A stretch of DNA of 47,712 nucleotides from a virus. A program made the position numbers and the translations under genes. The stretch covers positions 1 through 47,712 of the IMG/VR virus record IMGVR_UViG_3300008107_000104. The stretch is one strand, 5' to 3'. Shown here one piece after another: positions 14,001 to 29,000 of the stretch (positions within the stretch are counted from its first letter, which is position 1; each line of letters begins with the position of its first letter). The notes beneath the pieces are model-generated. The model did no database searches, had not been told where the DNA came from, and saw only the letters and a list, made by a program, of their open reading frames with translations.

Positions 14001-17000
14001 GGTCTACTTGTAGGTGACCAAGTAACAGTATATGGTGCAAATCCTATTGTATACAATGGTTCGTTCTTAGTTACTTCTCGTGTTAATGATTTCGTATTCT
14101 CATACGAGTTGCCACAACCTGCTGAATTATCCCCTCAGGGAAATATTCTTATTTCAGTCGATTTAAACAAGGGTAAGAGTGATGATTTCCAAATCAATAA
14201 CTTAATTAGCAAATACACCAGCAATATTCAAAATACATTTTTTAATAGAGAGTATGCATATGTTGCTTCCACTGGAATTCCTAACTATAAGATCGGACCT
14301 TTCTTAGAATCTGCTTTAATTCCAGGCAACCAAAGAAAATTATATAGATTACCACTAAAACCAAATACAACTTCAGTAAGAAATTCTATTGAACCTGGTC
14401 CTATTGGAACATGGATTAATGGTGTAACAGCATGGTCATATAAGTCTAACTTGTCGGTAATTTATGGTGGAATTACTGATATTGATATCATCAGTCCTGG
14501 TGAAAATTATGATGCTGCAAACCCTCCAATCTTAACAATTAGAGGTGGTGGTGGATCTGGAGCGGAAGCAGAAGTAACTGTTAATGGTTCTATATTTGCA
14601 TTTGAAGTTACCAATGGTGGATCTAATTATAAAGAGGAACCATTGGTATCGATTGTCGGTGGTGGTGGATCTGGAGCAACTGCTAGAGCAATTATTACAA
14701 ATGGTGTAGTTAGTCAGATTTTAGTTGAATCTCCAGGAGAAGGTTATACTTCAGAACCAATAATTAGTATTTCTGGTGGAGAAGGTTTTGGTGCTACAGC
14801 AGTTGCACAAGTTAGAGGTCCAATTAAAACTGTTAAAGTTACAAATAGTGGTCAAGATTATACTTCTATTCCAAACGTAGTACTAAGTTCTGGTGAAAAT
14901 GCTGAGGCACAACCCATTATTATTAATGGAAGACTTGTCTCTATTGCTGTTATTAATTCTGGTACTGGATATACAACTGCACCAAATGTTTATATTAATG
15001 GAGATGGATTTGGTGCTAAAGCAAAAGCAATTATTGGAACTATTGGTGAAGATAAAGGAAAGGTAATCGGTATTCAAATTATCAATAGAGGTGTTGGTTA
15101 TACCCAGGGTAGAACTTCTATTAGACTAGAGGCTATTGGACAGAATGCAGTATTTAGAACAAAAGTATTTGAATGGACATATGATTTAGAAAATCAATTA
15201 TCTTCAAAATATGATGGGGCACGTGGTTACGTATTTGCTGGATATAACACACAATATGGTGGTGAATATGCTCATGTTTCAAACCCACAAACTCTAAGAT
15301 ATGTTCTTGGAGATAACGTATTTAAAGACGAAGATCAAGTTATTCAAGAAAAAGATGGAACCTTCTTGCACTCACCTATTATTGGATGGGCATTTGATGG
15401 TAATCCAATCTACGGTCCATATGGTTATACAGATCCTACAGACTCATCTAAGGGTGTTCGCAGGGTTCTATCTTCATATAGACTAAAACCAAATATTGTT
15501 TTTAATGCTCAAACTAATCAAACACCAGTTAGAATTGATGGTCCTCCTTTAGCATTATATCCTGCAGGTTCCTTCATTCAAGACTATGAATATAGATTTG
15601 GTTCTGGAGATCTAGACGAGTATAATGGAAGATTCTGTAAGACACCAGAGTATCCAGAAGGAACATATGCATATTTTGTAACTATTGATGCATCTGCAAG
15701 TGGTAATCCTGTATTCCCATATATCCTTGGACCATCTTATTATTCTGCAGTAGATAAGTGGAACCTATCTCAGAATGCTGTTCAATTCTTTATTCCTACA
15801 GACGTTGTAAGATATAGGGATCCATATGAAGATGTAGACATTGATACTGATAGACAGCCAAACCAAAGAACTGATACTTTAACTACTGAATCTGGAGAAA
15901 CTATTATTTTTGAAATTCAAGATTCAAATAATGATGGTCTTATTGCGGAAAATGAAGAAGATGAAGTTCTAGAACTAACTGAAGAACAATCCTTGGAAAT
16001 TTTTGATTATTTCCCAAGAGTAGATATTGAGTCTAAAGTAGATATTGAAGTAGAGACAATTACTAAATTTGAGTCTGCTCAAATCGATGGATTTGTTATT
16101 GAAAATCCAGGAATCAACTATAAAGTTAATGATAAAGTAACTTTTGATAATACTGATACTGATGGTTTCGGTGCATCAGCAAAAGTTGAGTCGGTTAAAG
16201 GTCCTAAAATCTTAAACTACACAACTTCATTTAATGATATTGATACTATTGCTACAATCACGACTGAACAACCTCATGGTCTTAGTATTGGTGACACCGT
16301 TATTATTGATACTGAACCAGCATTAGATACTAACTTTAAATCATTTAAGGTTAATACCGTATCTGGTGTAGAAAATATTGCTGTGATTCAAGGTGGTGTA
16401 GGATATAATTTAGATATTCCACCAGAGTATGAACTAATTTCTGAAGTTGGTCAAGATGCTTTATTAAACATTAATGTTGAATCACAAGGTAGCATCAATA
16501 GAGTAGATATTGTAAATTCTGGAAATGGTTACGATGTAGATAATCCTCCACAGATTCGTGTTACTCATCCTCAGATCTTTAAAAAAGCAAATTATTTTAT
16601 CACAGAATTTGACGTTGCAGGTGGCCACGTTGAGTGGTTTGATTCTGTAGTTGCTGAAGATAGAAGTATCTATAGTTGTGGACGATTGGTGAGGGAAAAT
16701 GGTGATAATATTGCAATTTTAGCTAAATTCAATAATGATGGTAGATTAGTATGGAGAAGAACTCTAACTCCATCATTACCTCTTTCTGGCACAAAAAATG
16801 CTGCCTGGAAGAGACTAGTTGTGGTTGATACAAATCCACATACAATTTATGTTGTAGGTGAAACTGTACAAAATACAGTGAATTTAACGTACAACCCTGA
16901 TATTTTAATTGCAAAATATATTTCAGGATTTAATGCTCAAAATCAACCAGATGGTGTAATTCAATGGCAGAAAGAATTTGCAGGTATTTCGGGAACAACT

Positions 17001-20000
17001 AGAAGAGACTATGCTACTGCAATTGATTGGTCCGATGAACTTGATGCCCTAATTGTTGGTGGTTATACAGATACAAATAGTGCTTCTGGATTTGATATGT
17101 GGTTCGTTCTAATGAATGAGTTTAGTGATGTTGTTGAGAAAAGAAAACTAACCACAGATAATGAAACAGAGATATTAACTGATATTCATGTGCATGGTGA
17201 GCATATTTACTGGACAGGTATTACAAATAACGAAGATATTGTATATGGTAGAATGTCATATGACAATATCGATTTGCGTCATGATTGGGGTCAAAGAATT
17301 GCTAACCCTACAAATTATAAGTTTACTGATGCTAGATTAAAAATAGATGATTATGAAAGCATTTACTTATATGCTACAGAGTCAAATAATGCAACATCCC
17401 AAACTGAAAAAATCACCTTATTTAGAATTGATTTAGATAATTACAATGAAGTTGTTTGGGCAAAGAGACTTTCACCAGCAAGCACTACATTTACAAGTTT
17501 GAAAGGAATTGGTCATACAATTGATATCTTCAATAATATCAATATTGGAATTAGTGTTGATACTAATTCAGGATCTTTTGTTGATCTTGTTAAATTTAAG
17601 CACGATGGTACTATTCTAAATGACTCTAGAATTAGAGTAAATGGTAAATTTAAGGGATACAGTATTTGTTCCGATAATTCTGCAGATACTACAATTTTTG
17701 GTGTAACCACGTCTGATACTGTAACACCAACATATGTTGGAAATGCTGCTATTACAACTGCACAATCACAATTTGGAGGAAGTTGCGTATCTTTTGATGG
17801 AAATGGTGATTATGTAACTCTACCATCAAATGCAGATTATGGATTTGGAACTGGAGATTTCACAATTGAGTTCTGGGTTCGTTTAAATAATCTATCCAAC
17901 TTTAGAGTACTTTGGGACCAAAGAAATGCATCTTCTGATAATGCTGCATATATTGATGTTATGCCATCAGGTGTTGTCAGATATGTAGCAGGTGTTACTG
18001 GTTCCATGATTGGAATAAACTCTATCACAACTATCACAGTAAACACCTGGAACCACATTGCGGTATCTAGATTGAATGGAACAACCAGACTATTTGTTAA
18101 TGGTGTTGTTCAACCAACAACTGTTTCAGATACCATTAACTATGCTGCCCGAGGTATTAAAATTGGTGGAGATTTCCCAGTAAATACTGCGTATGATCTA
18201 AATGGATTTATTGATGAAGTTAGAATTTCTAAGGGTCTTGCTAGATATTCTAACTCGTTTACAGTTCCAACCTCATCATTTGATAAAGACTCAAGTACCG
18301 TATTACTACTACACTTTAACTCTTCTACCATTTATGATGTATCTGCTCTTGTTAAATTTGATAACAAGCACACAAAACTTGGTTCATATAGTGTTTCTAC
18401 ACTAAACAATATTGATGATGTTGTTATTACTGATGTAACTTATTCAATTGATGAAGATTTTAATCCATCAATTACTACATTCTCACCAGGTTCTGCTGGT
18501 TATCAATTATTAGATTTCTCTGATATCATTTCTAACCATCTACCTGGAAATTATACATTTAGTTCAAATACAGAGACATTTAGTTCTAGAACAGCAACAG
18601 TTCCAACACCATCAGGAAGAACTCTTATATTGAAAGCAAGTGTAGTAGACAAATACTACATTAAAGATTCATCTGTAACTAAAGCAGATGTAGTTAAGAA
18701 AATTACATTCAACCAAGATGCAAGATTTATTGTTGGTGAGCAACTACAGTGGTACACAATTCAAGGATCTGGACAAAATGCTCAAGAGGTTGTCAGTGCA
18801 TTTGGAAAAATTATAGAAACAGGTGATAATTATGCATTGATTGGAAAAATTTATGGAACATTAAATACAACATCAAGGTTAAAGGATACTCTTTCTACTG
18901 CAAATGAAAAGCAGTATACTTTCTTGGAAGTTCCATACTCAACTACAATTGGAACTTTCTCAATTGCACTTTCTTCATACACCACAGATATTCCTGCTGG
19001 TACTGCAGAATTTAAACCATTTAGTGCAGATGATTATGTTTTAAAAATTGTAGATGTTATTCAGGGATCTAATTTCTTACCAGGTGATATCGTTCCCATT
19101 GGATTTAATGGAGTAAACATTTCTTTTGACTCAACCTATCAAACACTAACTCTAACTGGTTTAACAGCAGTAACAAAAGTATCATTAATTACAAATCTGA
19201 GAAAAATTGTTAAGTCAACGTCGAACACAAATACTGATGAATTATACATTGTTGCTTCTAGAGCACATAATTATAATTCAAATGATATTATTTTTGTTGA
19301 GGGATTCTTATACAATGTATTTAATGGTAGTTTCTTTGTTAAGAGACTGATTAATACTAGAGAATACACATATACATTAAGAGGAGTTACAGTCTTAGAT
19401 CCAATAACGAGTACAGCAATATCTGCTGTAAACGTTTATGCTAAGCATCCATCTTTAGTATTTGTAAGAGGACACCAATATATCTTCGATGTTGGAGATC
19501 CATCAAATGCTGGATATTATCTGTCATTCTCCAAGGACAATCAATATAAACTTGAATATTCCTTTAATAATGTAACAAGAAGTGGAAATCCAGGTCTTGA
19601 TCCTCCAGGTGTAATTCCGTTTGTTAGATTCAAAACAATTGGAGATGTAACTAACATTTCCTACTATTTTGACCCAGCAAGAACTGGATCTAATAGTCCT
19701 GTTGGTGCAAACTCATTTATTGACGTTGTTGATACTCCATATAAAGGTAGATTCAGAATTACTGCGGTTCCATCTGCAACTCAATTCAGATTCCAATTAG
19801 AAAGAGAACCAGAAGGTCCAGTAATTTTAGATTCAACTTCATATTCAACTACTTCTACTAAAGCATCTGGTCCAATTGATAGTATTAAACTTGTTAACAA
19901 AGGTGGTTTCTACAGAAAACTACCAATTATTACCAATATTGCTTCTGATAGACAAATTGAAAGAATTAATATTTTAAATGGTGGAACGGAATATGCTGTT

Positions 20001-23000
20001 GGTGTTTATAAGGATGTTCCAATTTCAGGTGATGGTGAAGGTGGAAAGGTTAACATTACTGTTGAACTTGGGGGTGACCCAGTAACAGGAACTATTACTG
20101 ATGTAGAACTTATTGATCCAGGAAAGGGTTATACAACAGCATTTATTCAAGTAGATGCTATTCAAGGTATTTTAGGACCAAGTTTGACTGGATCTGGTGC
20201 AGATTTGGAAGTTGTTATTCCTCCACAGGGAGAAGGTGCTTCAGTATTCTTACAAGGAACTGAAATTGGTAAAATTAAGAGACTGAAGAATAATAACTTT
20301 GGATATGATTATCCACATGATTATACCCTCCAACCAGAAATTACTTTCCCTGTAATTCTTCAACTTTTCAATACATCTGTTCTTACAGAGATTAAAGTTA
20401 CTGATCCTGGTGCAGGTTATACTTCACCACCAGCAGTTATTATTGAAGGTGGTGGTGGTACAGGTGCTCAGGCAGTTGCTATTGTTAGAAACAACCGTCT
20501 ACAAGAAATTATTGTTAAAGATCCTGGATCTGGTTATTCATCAGAACCAACTGTAACATTAAAATCTGAATTCGTATATGTTGTTAACGTTGATCTTGGT
20601 TATTTCCAGTTTAACTTCCCACACGGAATTATTACTGGTTCTGAAATTACACTAAGAGCTGATGATCTTGGTTCAACTGTTGGACAACTTCCACAACCAT
20701 CTTCTGCTGGTCTTACTTCATTAGTTCCAGGACAAGTTTATTATGCTATTGCAGGAAATGTTAATGGTCTTGAAGATAATCAATTAAGAATTGCTCTAAC
20801 TCTTCAAGATGCACAAAATGGACAGTATATTACTTTCTTAAATAGTGGTTCTGGAAAGCAAATTCTTCTAACTGAAGTATTTGGTGGTAAAGCAGAAGCA
20901 ATTGTCGAAACATCAAGATTCTTGCAAGGTGAAAAAGTATTCCAAGGTAATGATCTCGATGATCCAACTGCTGTAGGATTTGTATCTACAAATACTGGAT
21001 GGCAAATTGGACCAAGATTGTTAAAGATCGTTGACTATACTGGTGAGTGGAAAGTAGGTGAAAAAGTAACTGGTATTATCTCAAAAGCAAGTGGTACGAT
21101 TGATAATATCAATAGTGCAACTGGTACTCTTAACATTGGTTCTCTAACGCAAACCACTGGTAAGTTTATTGATAATGTTGGAAAGCCATCAGAGATTATT
21201 CAAAAGATCCAAGATTCTTACTTCTATCAAGACTTCTCTTATGTTGTTAATAGCGAAATTCCTATTAATACTTGGAGAGATACTGTAAGAAAGATCAATC
21301 ACCCTGCTGGTTTTAATATCTTTGGTCAACTAAATCTAACTGGTGGTAAAGATATTTCTGGAAGAAAAGTTTCTACAGACTTTACTAAGAGAGTTGATAT
21401 TTCAGAATTTACCAATTTTGCAGACATTATTAATTTTGCAGCAGCACAACCAATCTACTCAGAATTCAATAATAGTGATGTTCTCTTTAGAAATAAGAGA
21501 TTAACGTCATCCGAAGAAATTCTAACCTCAGTTGTTAAGAAGATCGATGATATTTCTCCTCTATTTGATGGAGAAAGAACATCATTCCCACTTCAAATTA
21601 ATGGAGAGCAAGTAATTGCATCTACTGGTCAGTCAATGATCTTGATCAATGGTGTCATGCAAGCACCAATTAAGTCATATACTATTGCTAATGGTAATAT
21701 TGAATTTACTGAACCACCAAAACCACCAGCATCGGTTGTTTATAGAGAGATTGAATTTGAAACTGTTCAGGTTAGAAGAATTAATATCTCAAATGTTTCT
21801 GGAATTCTACCAGAAATTAATCAGGAAATTAGAGGTATCACTACAAATGCTACTGCAACTGTAGTTGTAAGTACAACTTCATATCTTGATGTTATCAATG
21901 TATCTGGATCATTCCAAGTAAATGAAACACTTGTTGCATCTGCCACAGGTTTAAATGCAACTGTGGTTTCTATGGAACCAGTTATTCAAGATACAATTTT
22001 CCAATTTGGGGAACAAATTACTAACCTGAACAAGAAAATTGCTATTATTGAAGAGGTGAATCTTGCAACCTTTATTCCAACTTATCCAACCCAAGTTAGT
22101 GCTTGGAATAATCTAACGGCACAAACTGGTCAACGTTTCCAGGATGCTGGAGATTTAATCAGTGGAAATAGAACTTATATTATTGAAAATTCATTTAATG
22201 ATATGGCAGCACAATATCCATCATTTGTTGTTCCTGGAGGTGCTGGTGCAGTTAACAAGTGTAAGAGAGATATTGGTTATATTGTTGATGCTGTAATTGA
22301 AGACATCAGATCTGGTGGAAACTCAAATATTGTTGCTGCAACTAAGGCATACTTTAATAATGGTGTTCCACTTGCAAATGGTTTAGCAGGTGAAGAAGAG
22401 CAATCTATTTTTGCTTTTAATAGAGCACGTCATTATATGCAGCAGGCAGTTGTAAATCAACTTCCATTTAAAGATGTAGATATTCTACCAGATAAAGTGT
22501 CTGCAACAAACGGTGGTGCAAATCCAAATACTAATACCAATTTAAATCCAAACAATTGCTCTGATGTAAAATCTGCCATTTCAACATTAGTTGGAATGCT
22601 CACTAATGCACTTCAAAGTGGATCTATTGCATCCTTACCAAATCCAAATCCAGGTGTTTGGAAGATTGGTTCATCAACTAATAGACTTGTAATTAGTAAA
22701 ACATATGGTACATCTAAGTTTGAAACTGGTTTATTCCAGATCCAATTAAATGATTACTTCATCAGTGCTGAGACTGGAATTGTTGGTAGAGTAACAAGAA
22801 TTAATCCATATAGAGATCCAAGTACAAATCAGGTTGTTGGTACATTAACTATTAACCCAGGTTCTAGTTTCTTTGGATTAATCTTTGAAAGATTGCCACT
22901 ACCAACAAATCCAAACACTATTGTAGACGACCTCAGCAAAACTATTATTGGTGCAGCAAAAATTGATAACTATAATCAGTTTGTAAACCAGAATTTCCCA

Positions 23001-26000
23001 CTGTCGGAATTTGCTCAAAATATTAGTTTAGTTTATGATGATGAAACTGGAACTTGGTCTGAAGGAGATTCTATCAGAAATGTACGTATTAAGTACGTTA
23101 ATGCAAATCCAGCAGATAATCAAAGAGGATATGATTCTAAGAAATTAATCCAATTAAATAAAACTGCGATTATCACTCAAGTAATTCTTGATATTCAAAC
23201 TCAGTATCCAGACTTTGATTTTCCAAATAATAGTACTTCAAAGTGTGAAAGAGATTTAGGATTTATCATTGATGCGGTATGTAATGATATTGTTTCAAAT
23301 GGAAATGCAAATATTGTAATTTCAACCAAAAAATATTTTAATGGAAACGCATTACTAAGCAATGGTCTTGCTGGTGAGATTACACAATCAGTATTTGCAT
23401 TTAATAAAGCACGTGACTATATGAAGCAGGCAGTGACAAACACACTGTCAATTCCTGGAGCACAGCAAGATTTAACCATCATCCCCGATGCAAATCCAAC
23501 ATCAGGGTCACCATCAAACACAAATCCAACATCTTGTGCAAATATTAGAAGTCAGATTGATACTCTGATTGCAATCCTAACTACGGCACTGAATGATGGT
23601 GATTTAGATTCACTTAGCAGTATTACTATTACTGATGGTGCATTCACAGTAGGAGAGACAATTAGATCTAGAAAAGTAATTTATAAGAATAAGTCTAAGG
23701 GTACTTTCTTCCCAGAATTTAAGTTAACTGGTCTAACGAGTGGAACTCAGGCAGAAATCATTGGTGTTAACTCAGCAAATGCATATCTGTATGTAAAACC
23801 ACCTACAGGAACATTCACTTCTGGTGAGAGAATTGCTAACTGGAAGATTACTAATGTTGGGTCACCAAAAGTAAGACTTGCTTCTTCACCAAACTTTAGA
23901 TATCTTGATGCAGCAGATAGAATTGCAGCAAACTCTGATTTAATCAAAGAAGAGGTTATTGGTTATATTGCAAGAAAGTATCCTGATTTCTATTATCCAA
24001 AATCCCCATCCACATCATATAGATTTAAAGATGCTGCAAACTTAATTCGTGGAAATATTGATACGATTGTAAATACTGCATTTAATGCAATTGCAACTCA
24101 GTATCCAACTTTCACAAATCCAAATCCAACCAAGTGCAGAAGAGATTTACGATATGTCGTTCTTGCCGTTGCTCAAGACTTATACGATGGTGGTAACAAG
24201 TGGACTAGAATGGCAACTCTATATTATTTCAATAATGGAGTACCTATCTCAAATGGTCTAGTTGGAGAGGAAGCACAATCTGTCTACGCATTCAACCAAG
24301 CACGTGATCTCTGCTATCAAGCAATTACTAATCAATTAGCATACAAGGATCTTACAATTACTGCTGATCCCAATCCATCATCAGGAACAGTATCAAATAT
24401 AAATCCAAACTCATGTGCTAATGTTAGAAACACCATTACTACATTATTCTCAATTCTTACAACTTCTATTACTAACGGTAATATTAACAATTTACCTGTA
24501 GAAAATGCTGGTGACTTCTCACCTGGTGAGTTCACCTGTAAGAGAGATATGCAGTTTATCATTGATGCATTTGTATTTGATCTAAGGTATGGTGGAAATT
24601 CATCTGTAGTTAATGCTGGTGACTTCTATGTTGATGGCAATGGAAATATTCAGTTTATTTCTGGTGAAGAAAGTCAAACCAGAGAAGCATTTAAATATGC
24701 TCGTGATCTGATGATCTCTGCGATGAGAAACTTCACAGTTACTCTTCCAAATACAGTTAGAGCAGCATCTACAACATTAACCGTATCTTCTACGGTAGGA
24801 CTAGTTGAGGGAATGGATGTAACTGGTACTGGATTTAGTGCAGGGACGGTTATTGTAGAGGTTTTAAGTTCAACTACAGTTAGATTGAATCAAAATCCAC
24901 AATTAACTGGAACTGGAAATGCAGTATTTACCTTGAATTTTGCAAAGTATACTATTTTAGCACCAAGTATTGATTCATCTCTAACAGTTGATACATCAAA
25001 TCCTCAGTGTGCTGACGTTGCTTCTACTATTAATACTTTATGGTCAACTTTAGATGGCATCATTAATACCAAGGTTGTTCCAACACCTACACAACCAACA
25101 TATAGCAATAAGTTTGGTCTATCTTCTGCTGCATTTGGTGTAAGTAATACAGGAACTAATAATATTAAAATTGAAAATCCAGAAAAACTCGTTTTGGGTA
25201 CTAATAACTGGACAATTGAAATGTGGGTTTATAAAACAGTGAATTCAACAACACAATATATTTTGGATATGAGAGAATCTGCATTATCTCAAGCAGTTCC
25301 AACAATTTACTTTAATACCCTAAATCAACTCGTATATTTTACTAATGGTGCAGCACGTATAACATCAAACAATACTGTTCCAGTAAATACTTGGACACAT
25401 ATTGCTGTGGTTAGAACTGGTTTAACTACAAAGATGTATATTAATGGAGTTGGACAAACTCAAACTTTCTCAGATACTACAAATTACATTGGCCAAACTT
25501 TAAGACTTGGATCTACATATCAAGATAATACTGGATTCCGTGGTTTAATTGATGAATTTAGAATGTCCTTAACCAACAGATATACCGCAAACTTTACACC
25601 ACAAACTGTTGAGCATGAGGGTGATTCTGGTGATATTCTACTCTTCCACTTTGATGGTACAAATGGTACAACTGACATTTATCCAGAAAGTTATGTTGAG
25701 GCAACTTATGATTCATTAAGAACTTCTGTTGCTATTGTTGGACAAATTGATCCTTTAGAGAAAGAGTTAATTGTAGAAGTTATTGATTCTTCGAGAGAAG
25801 AGTATAGACAAGCAGCTGACTATATTAGAAAGAATAGAGAATTTATTATTGATGAAATGATCGGATATCTTAAGAATAAGTATCCACTATTAGTTATTCC
25901 TGGAGATGAAGCTGGTGGTTCTGATGGCACAAATATTTGTGCTAGAGATTCTGCATATATTGTTGATGCTATTATTAATGATCTACTAAATGGTGGAAAT

Positions 26001-29000
26001 TATCAGACTGTATATACTGCTAAGTTTTACTTAGAAGGTTCTGGTGCTCTTAAGTTTATTGGTGGGGAACTATTACAGTCAGTTTATGCATATCAAAAGT
26101 TAGGAGAAATCATTAATGATATTTTAAGTGATACAATTACTGCACAATATTCTGATATCATCATTGTTCCTGTAGAATCAGCATTTAGTGTTAATGTAAC
26201 TAATGAAGTAACATCACTATGTGATACTATTGCAGATATTTTAGCACCAACAGGGCACAGATTTAGAGATGCTGCAAATCTACTTTATTTCAATAGAGAT
26301 TATATTGCAGAAGAAGTTGTTGATGCAATTGAAGATGTATTTAAGTGGACATCTTCTCAAAATAATGTGACTTATGATTTATTCGTGAATCCAAATAAAG
26401 ATAAGTGCATTCGTGATCTAAAGCAATATATCATTCCAGCAATGATTACTGACATTCTAACTGGTGGAAATTATGCTACTGTACAAGCATTTGAATTCTA
26501 TGTAGATACAAATACTAATATTCTATACGTTGAAGATGAACTCCTTGCAATGTATAAGGCACTAGAGTTAGCAAAACCAATTGCACAAAGAGCAGTTAAT
26601 AATCTTCTTTATGCAAAGAATTCCACTGGAACACCAGCAGGAGCATATATTGCACAGTATACAAACAGACAACCATATAGAGATTTAACTATCTCACCAG
26701 ATGGTGCAAGTAATCAGAATCCTAACGCATGTGCTAACGTAACTTCTGCAATTTCAACATTATTTGATCTATTATTGAATACTATTTCAGAAGAATCCTC
26801 TCAGTATTCTTCTACTAGCAGAAGAAATGCAGCAAAACTAATTCTATTCAATAGAGCATATATTGCAACTGAAGCATTTAATGATACAAAGGCTGCATAT
26901 CCATTATATCCAGGAAGCATTAATTTTGGATATGATGTATTGAATGATATGATTTATGATATTGTAACTAATGGTAACGCAAAAACATATGCTAGATGTT
27001 TAAGTTGGTTAGATGCATTCTTTAACTTTATTGCATTCTCTGGATATAATCCAGTTCACTTAAGATTCCACTTGGATAGAATTAAAGTATGGGCACAGAG
27101 AGCAGTATCACAATCACTAAATCTTGTTGGTCCAACATCTAACCAACCAAGATATAGTGAAGTTGGTTTAAATGTTGGAGACGTAACTTCATATGTTTCC
27201 ACTTTAATTGAAACATATAAAACTGTAATTACTACTCCAACAGATATTGAAAGTATTACTAGAGACCCAGGTGTAGAGATTCCAGCAGAGGTATATCCAA
27301 CTAGAACAATTCCAGTTCCATACACAATTTCTTTTGAACCATCTGCATTTATATACGGTGAAACTACAACAACATTTGCTGAAGTAGCACAAATTGTTTA
27401 TAATAAGTACCAAATCAGAAAGAAATTCTCTAAACATACTATTACATTGGCTGGTGTTGGTTCCAATCCTCCTGCATTCATCATTAATGAAACAGTGAGA
27501 GATTCTTCGGATAATACTGCTGTTGTTTATCAAACCGATGGCAGAACGTATTTAGATTTAATTTCATTTACTGGTTCATTTATTGTTAGTGATGTACTTA
27601 CTGGTGATACAAGTGGAGCAACAGGAACTGTAACTGCAATTGATAATAGATTGATGTTGAAGCCAATGATGGGATCCTTTAATGTTGGGGATGTCATTTA
27701 TTCTGAAGATACTCCAACATCATCAGTTATTACACAATGGTTATATAACTCTGGTTCTATTTTAGAAAATACTAGTGGGGTGTTGACATTAGATACTGAA
27801 ACATTAGAAGGTGGATTCTCACTAAGTCAATTTGTATACTCATCAGAATCGGAATTCTTACTAACTACATTTGATCCTCAAGGATTTGACAGTCCAAATA
27901 TTGGTGAATATATTGTAGCATCCTCTGTAACTGAGATTCAATTTGCAACATCTAGTATTACTACCAGTGGAAATCCAACTGATGCATTTTTACAGGGAGA
28001 TAGACTAGATGTTATTCAAAACAACCTTCCAACAGGTCAATATGCAACTATCATTTCATATGATGAAGAAACTGGTATAATGTTTGTTGGAAATAAAACT
28101 GAAAACTTTGATTCATTTGTAATTGCATCTGGTTTTTCGGTTGGTGTATATCAACCAGGAACACTACAACCAAAAATTTCTGGTCAAGTAATAGATGTAC
28201 AAACAAATAACTCAACTGCATCTGGAAGAATTACAAGAATTGAGCAAAGTGGTTCTACATACAAACTATGGTTAACTGAAGTACAAGGTACATTCCTTTC
28301 AAATCATCAAATTGAAGCAAATAATAACTTTAGATTAATTAATCTAATAACATCTGAAGTTGTTGCAAGAGTTAGTAGATATGCAAGAGGATTTGATGGT
28401 GAAACTACATCATTTAAATTAACTTATAATAATGGAACTCCATATTTCCCTGACTCTGATGGTCACTTACTAGTCTTTGTAAACGGTATCTTACAACCAC
28501 CTGGTGCAAATTATGCATATACTGTTTTTGCAGATAATATTCAATTCACTGAAGCACCTGTTGCAGGATCATCATTTAATGCATACTATATTGGAAAACT
28601 AAGACTTCTTGATGATATTTCTTTTGACTTTGATTCACTAAGAAGTTCTTTCAACCTTAAATTTAATGGTGTATTCTACTCACTAACAATTACTAATGGT
28701 GTTCAGTCTAATATCATTCTTCCTGAGAATAATATTATCGTTGCAATTAACGGTGTTCTACAAGAACCTGGAGTTGCATTTAAACTAATTGGTTCTAGAA
28801 TCACATTTGCAGAAATCCCCCGTGCTGGATCATCATTCGTTGCATTCTCATATATTGGTTCTGATGCTGACGTTGTTGCAGCAACTGTTGTACCACCAAT
28901 CGAAATTGGGGATGAAATCTTTATCGATGGTGAAGATTCCAATCGTACTGTTGCGGTTATTGAATCTTCAAACTCACTTGTAACATTTGAATATTCTGGA

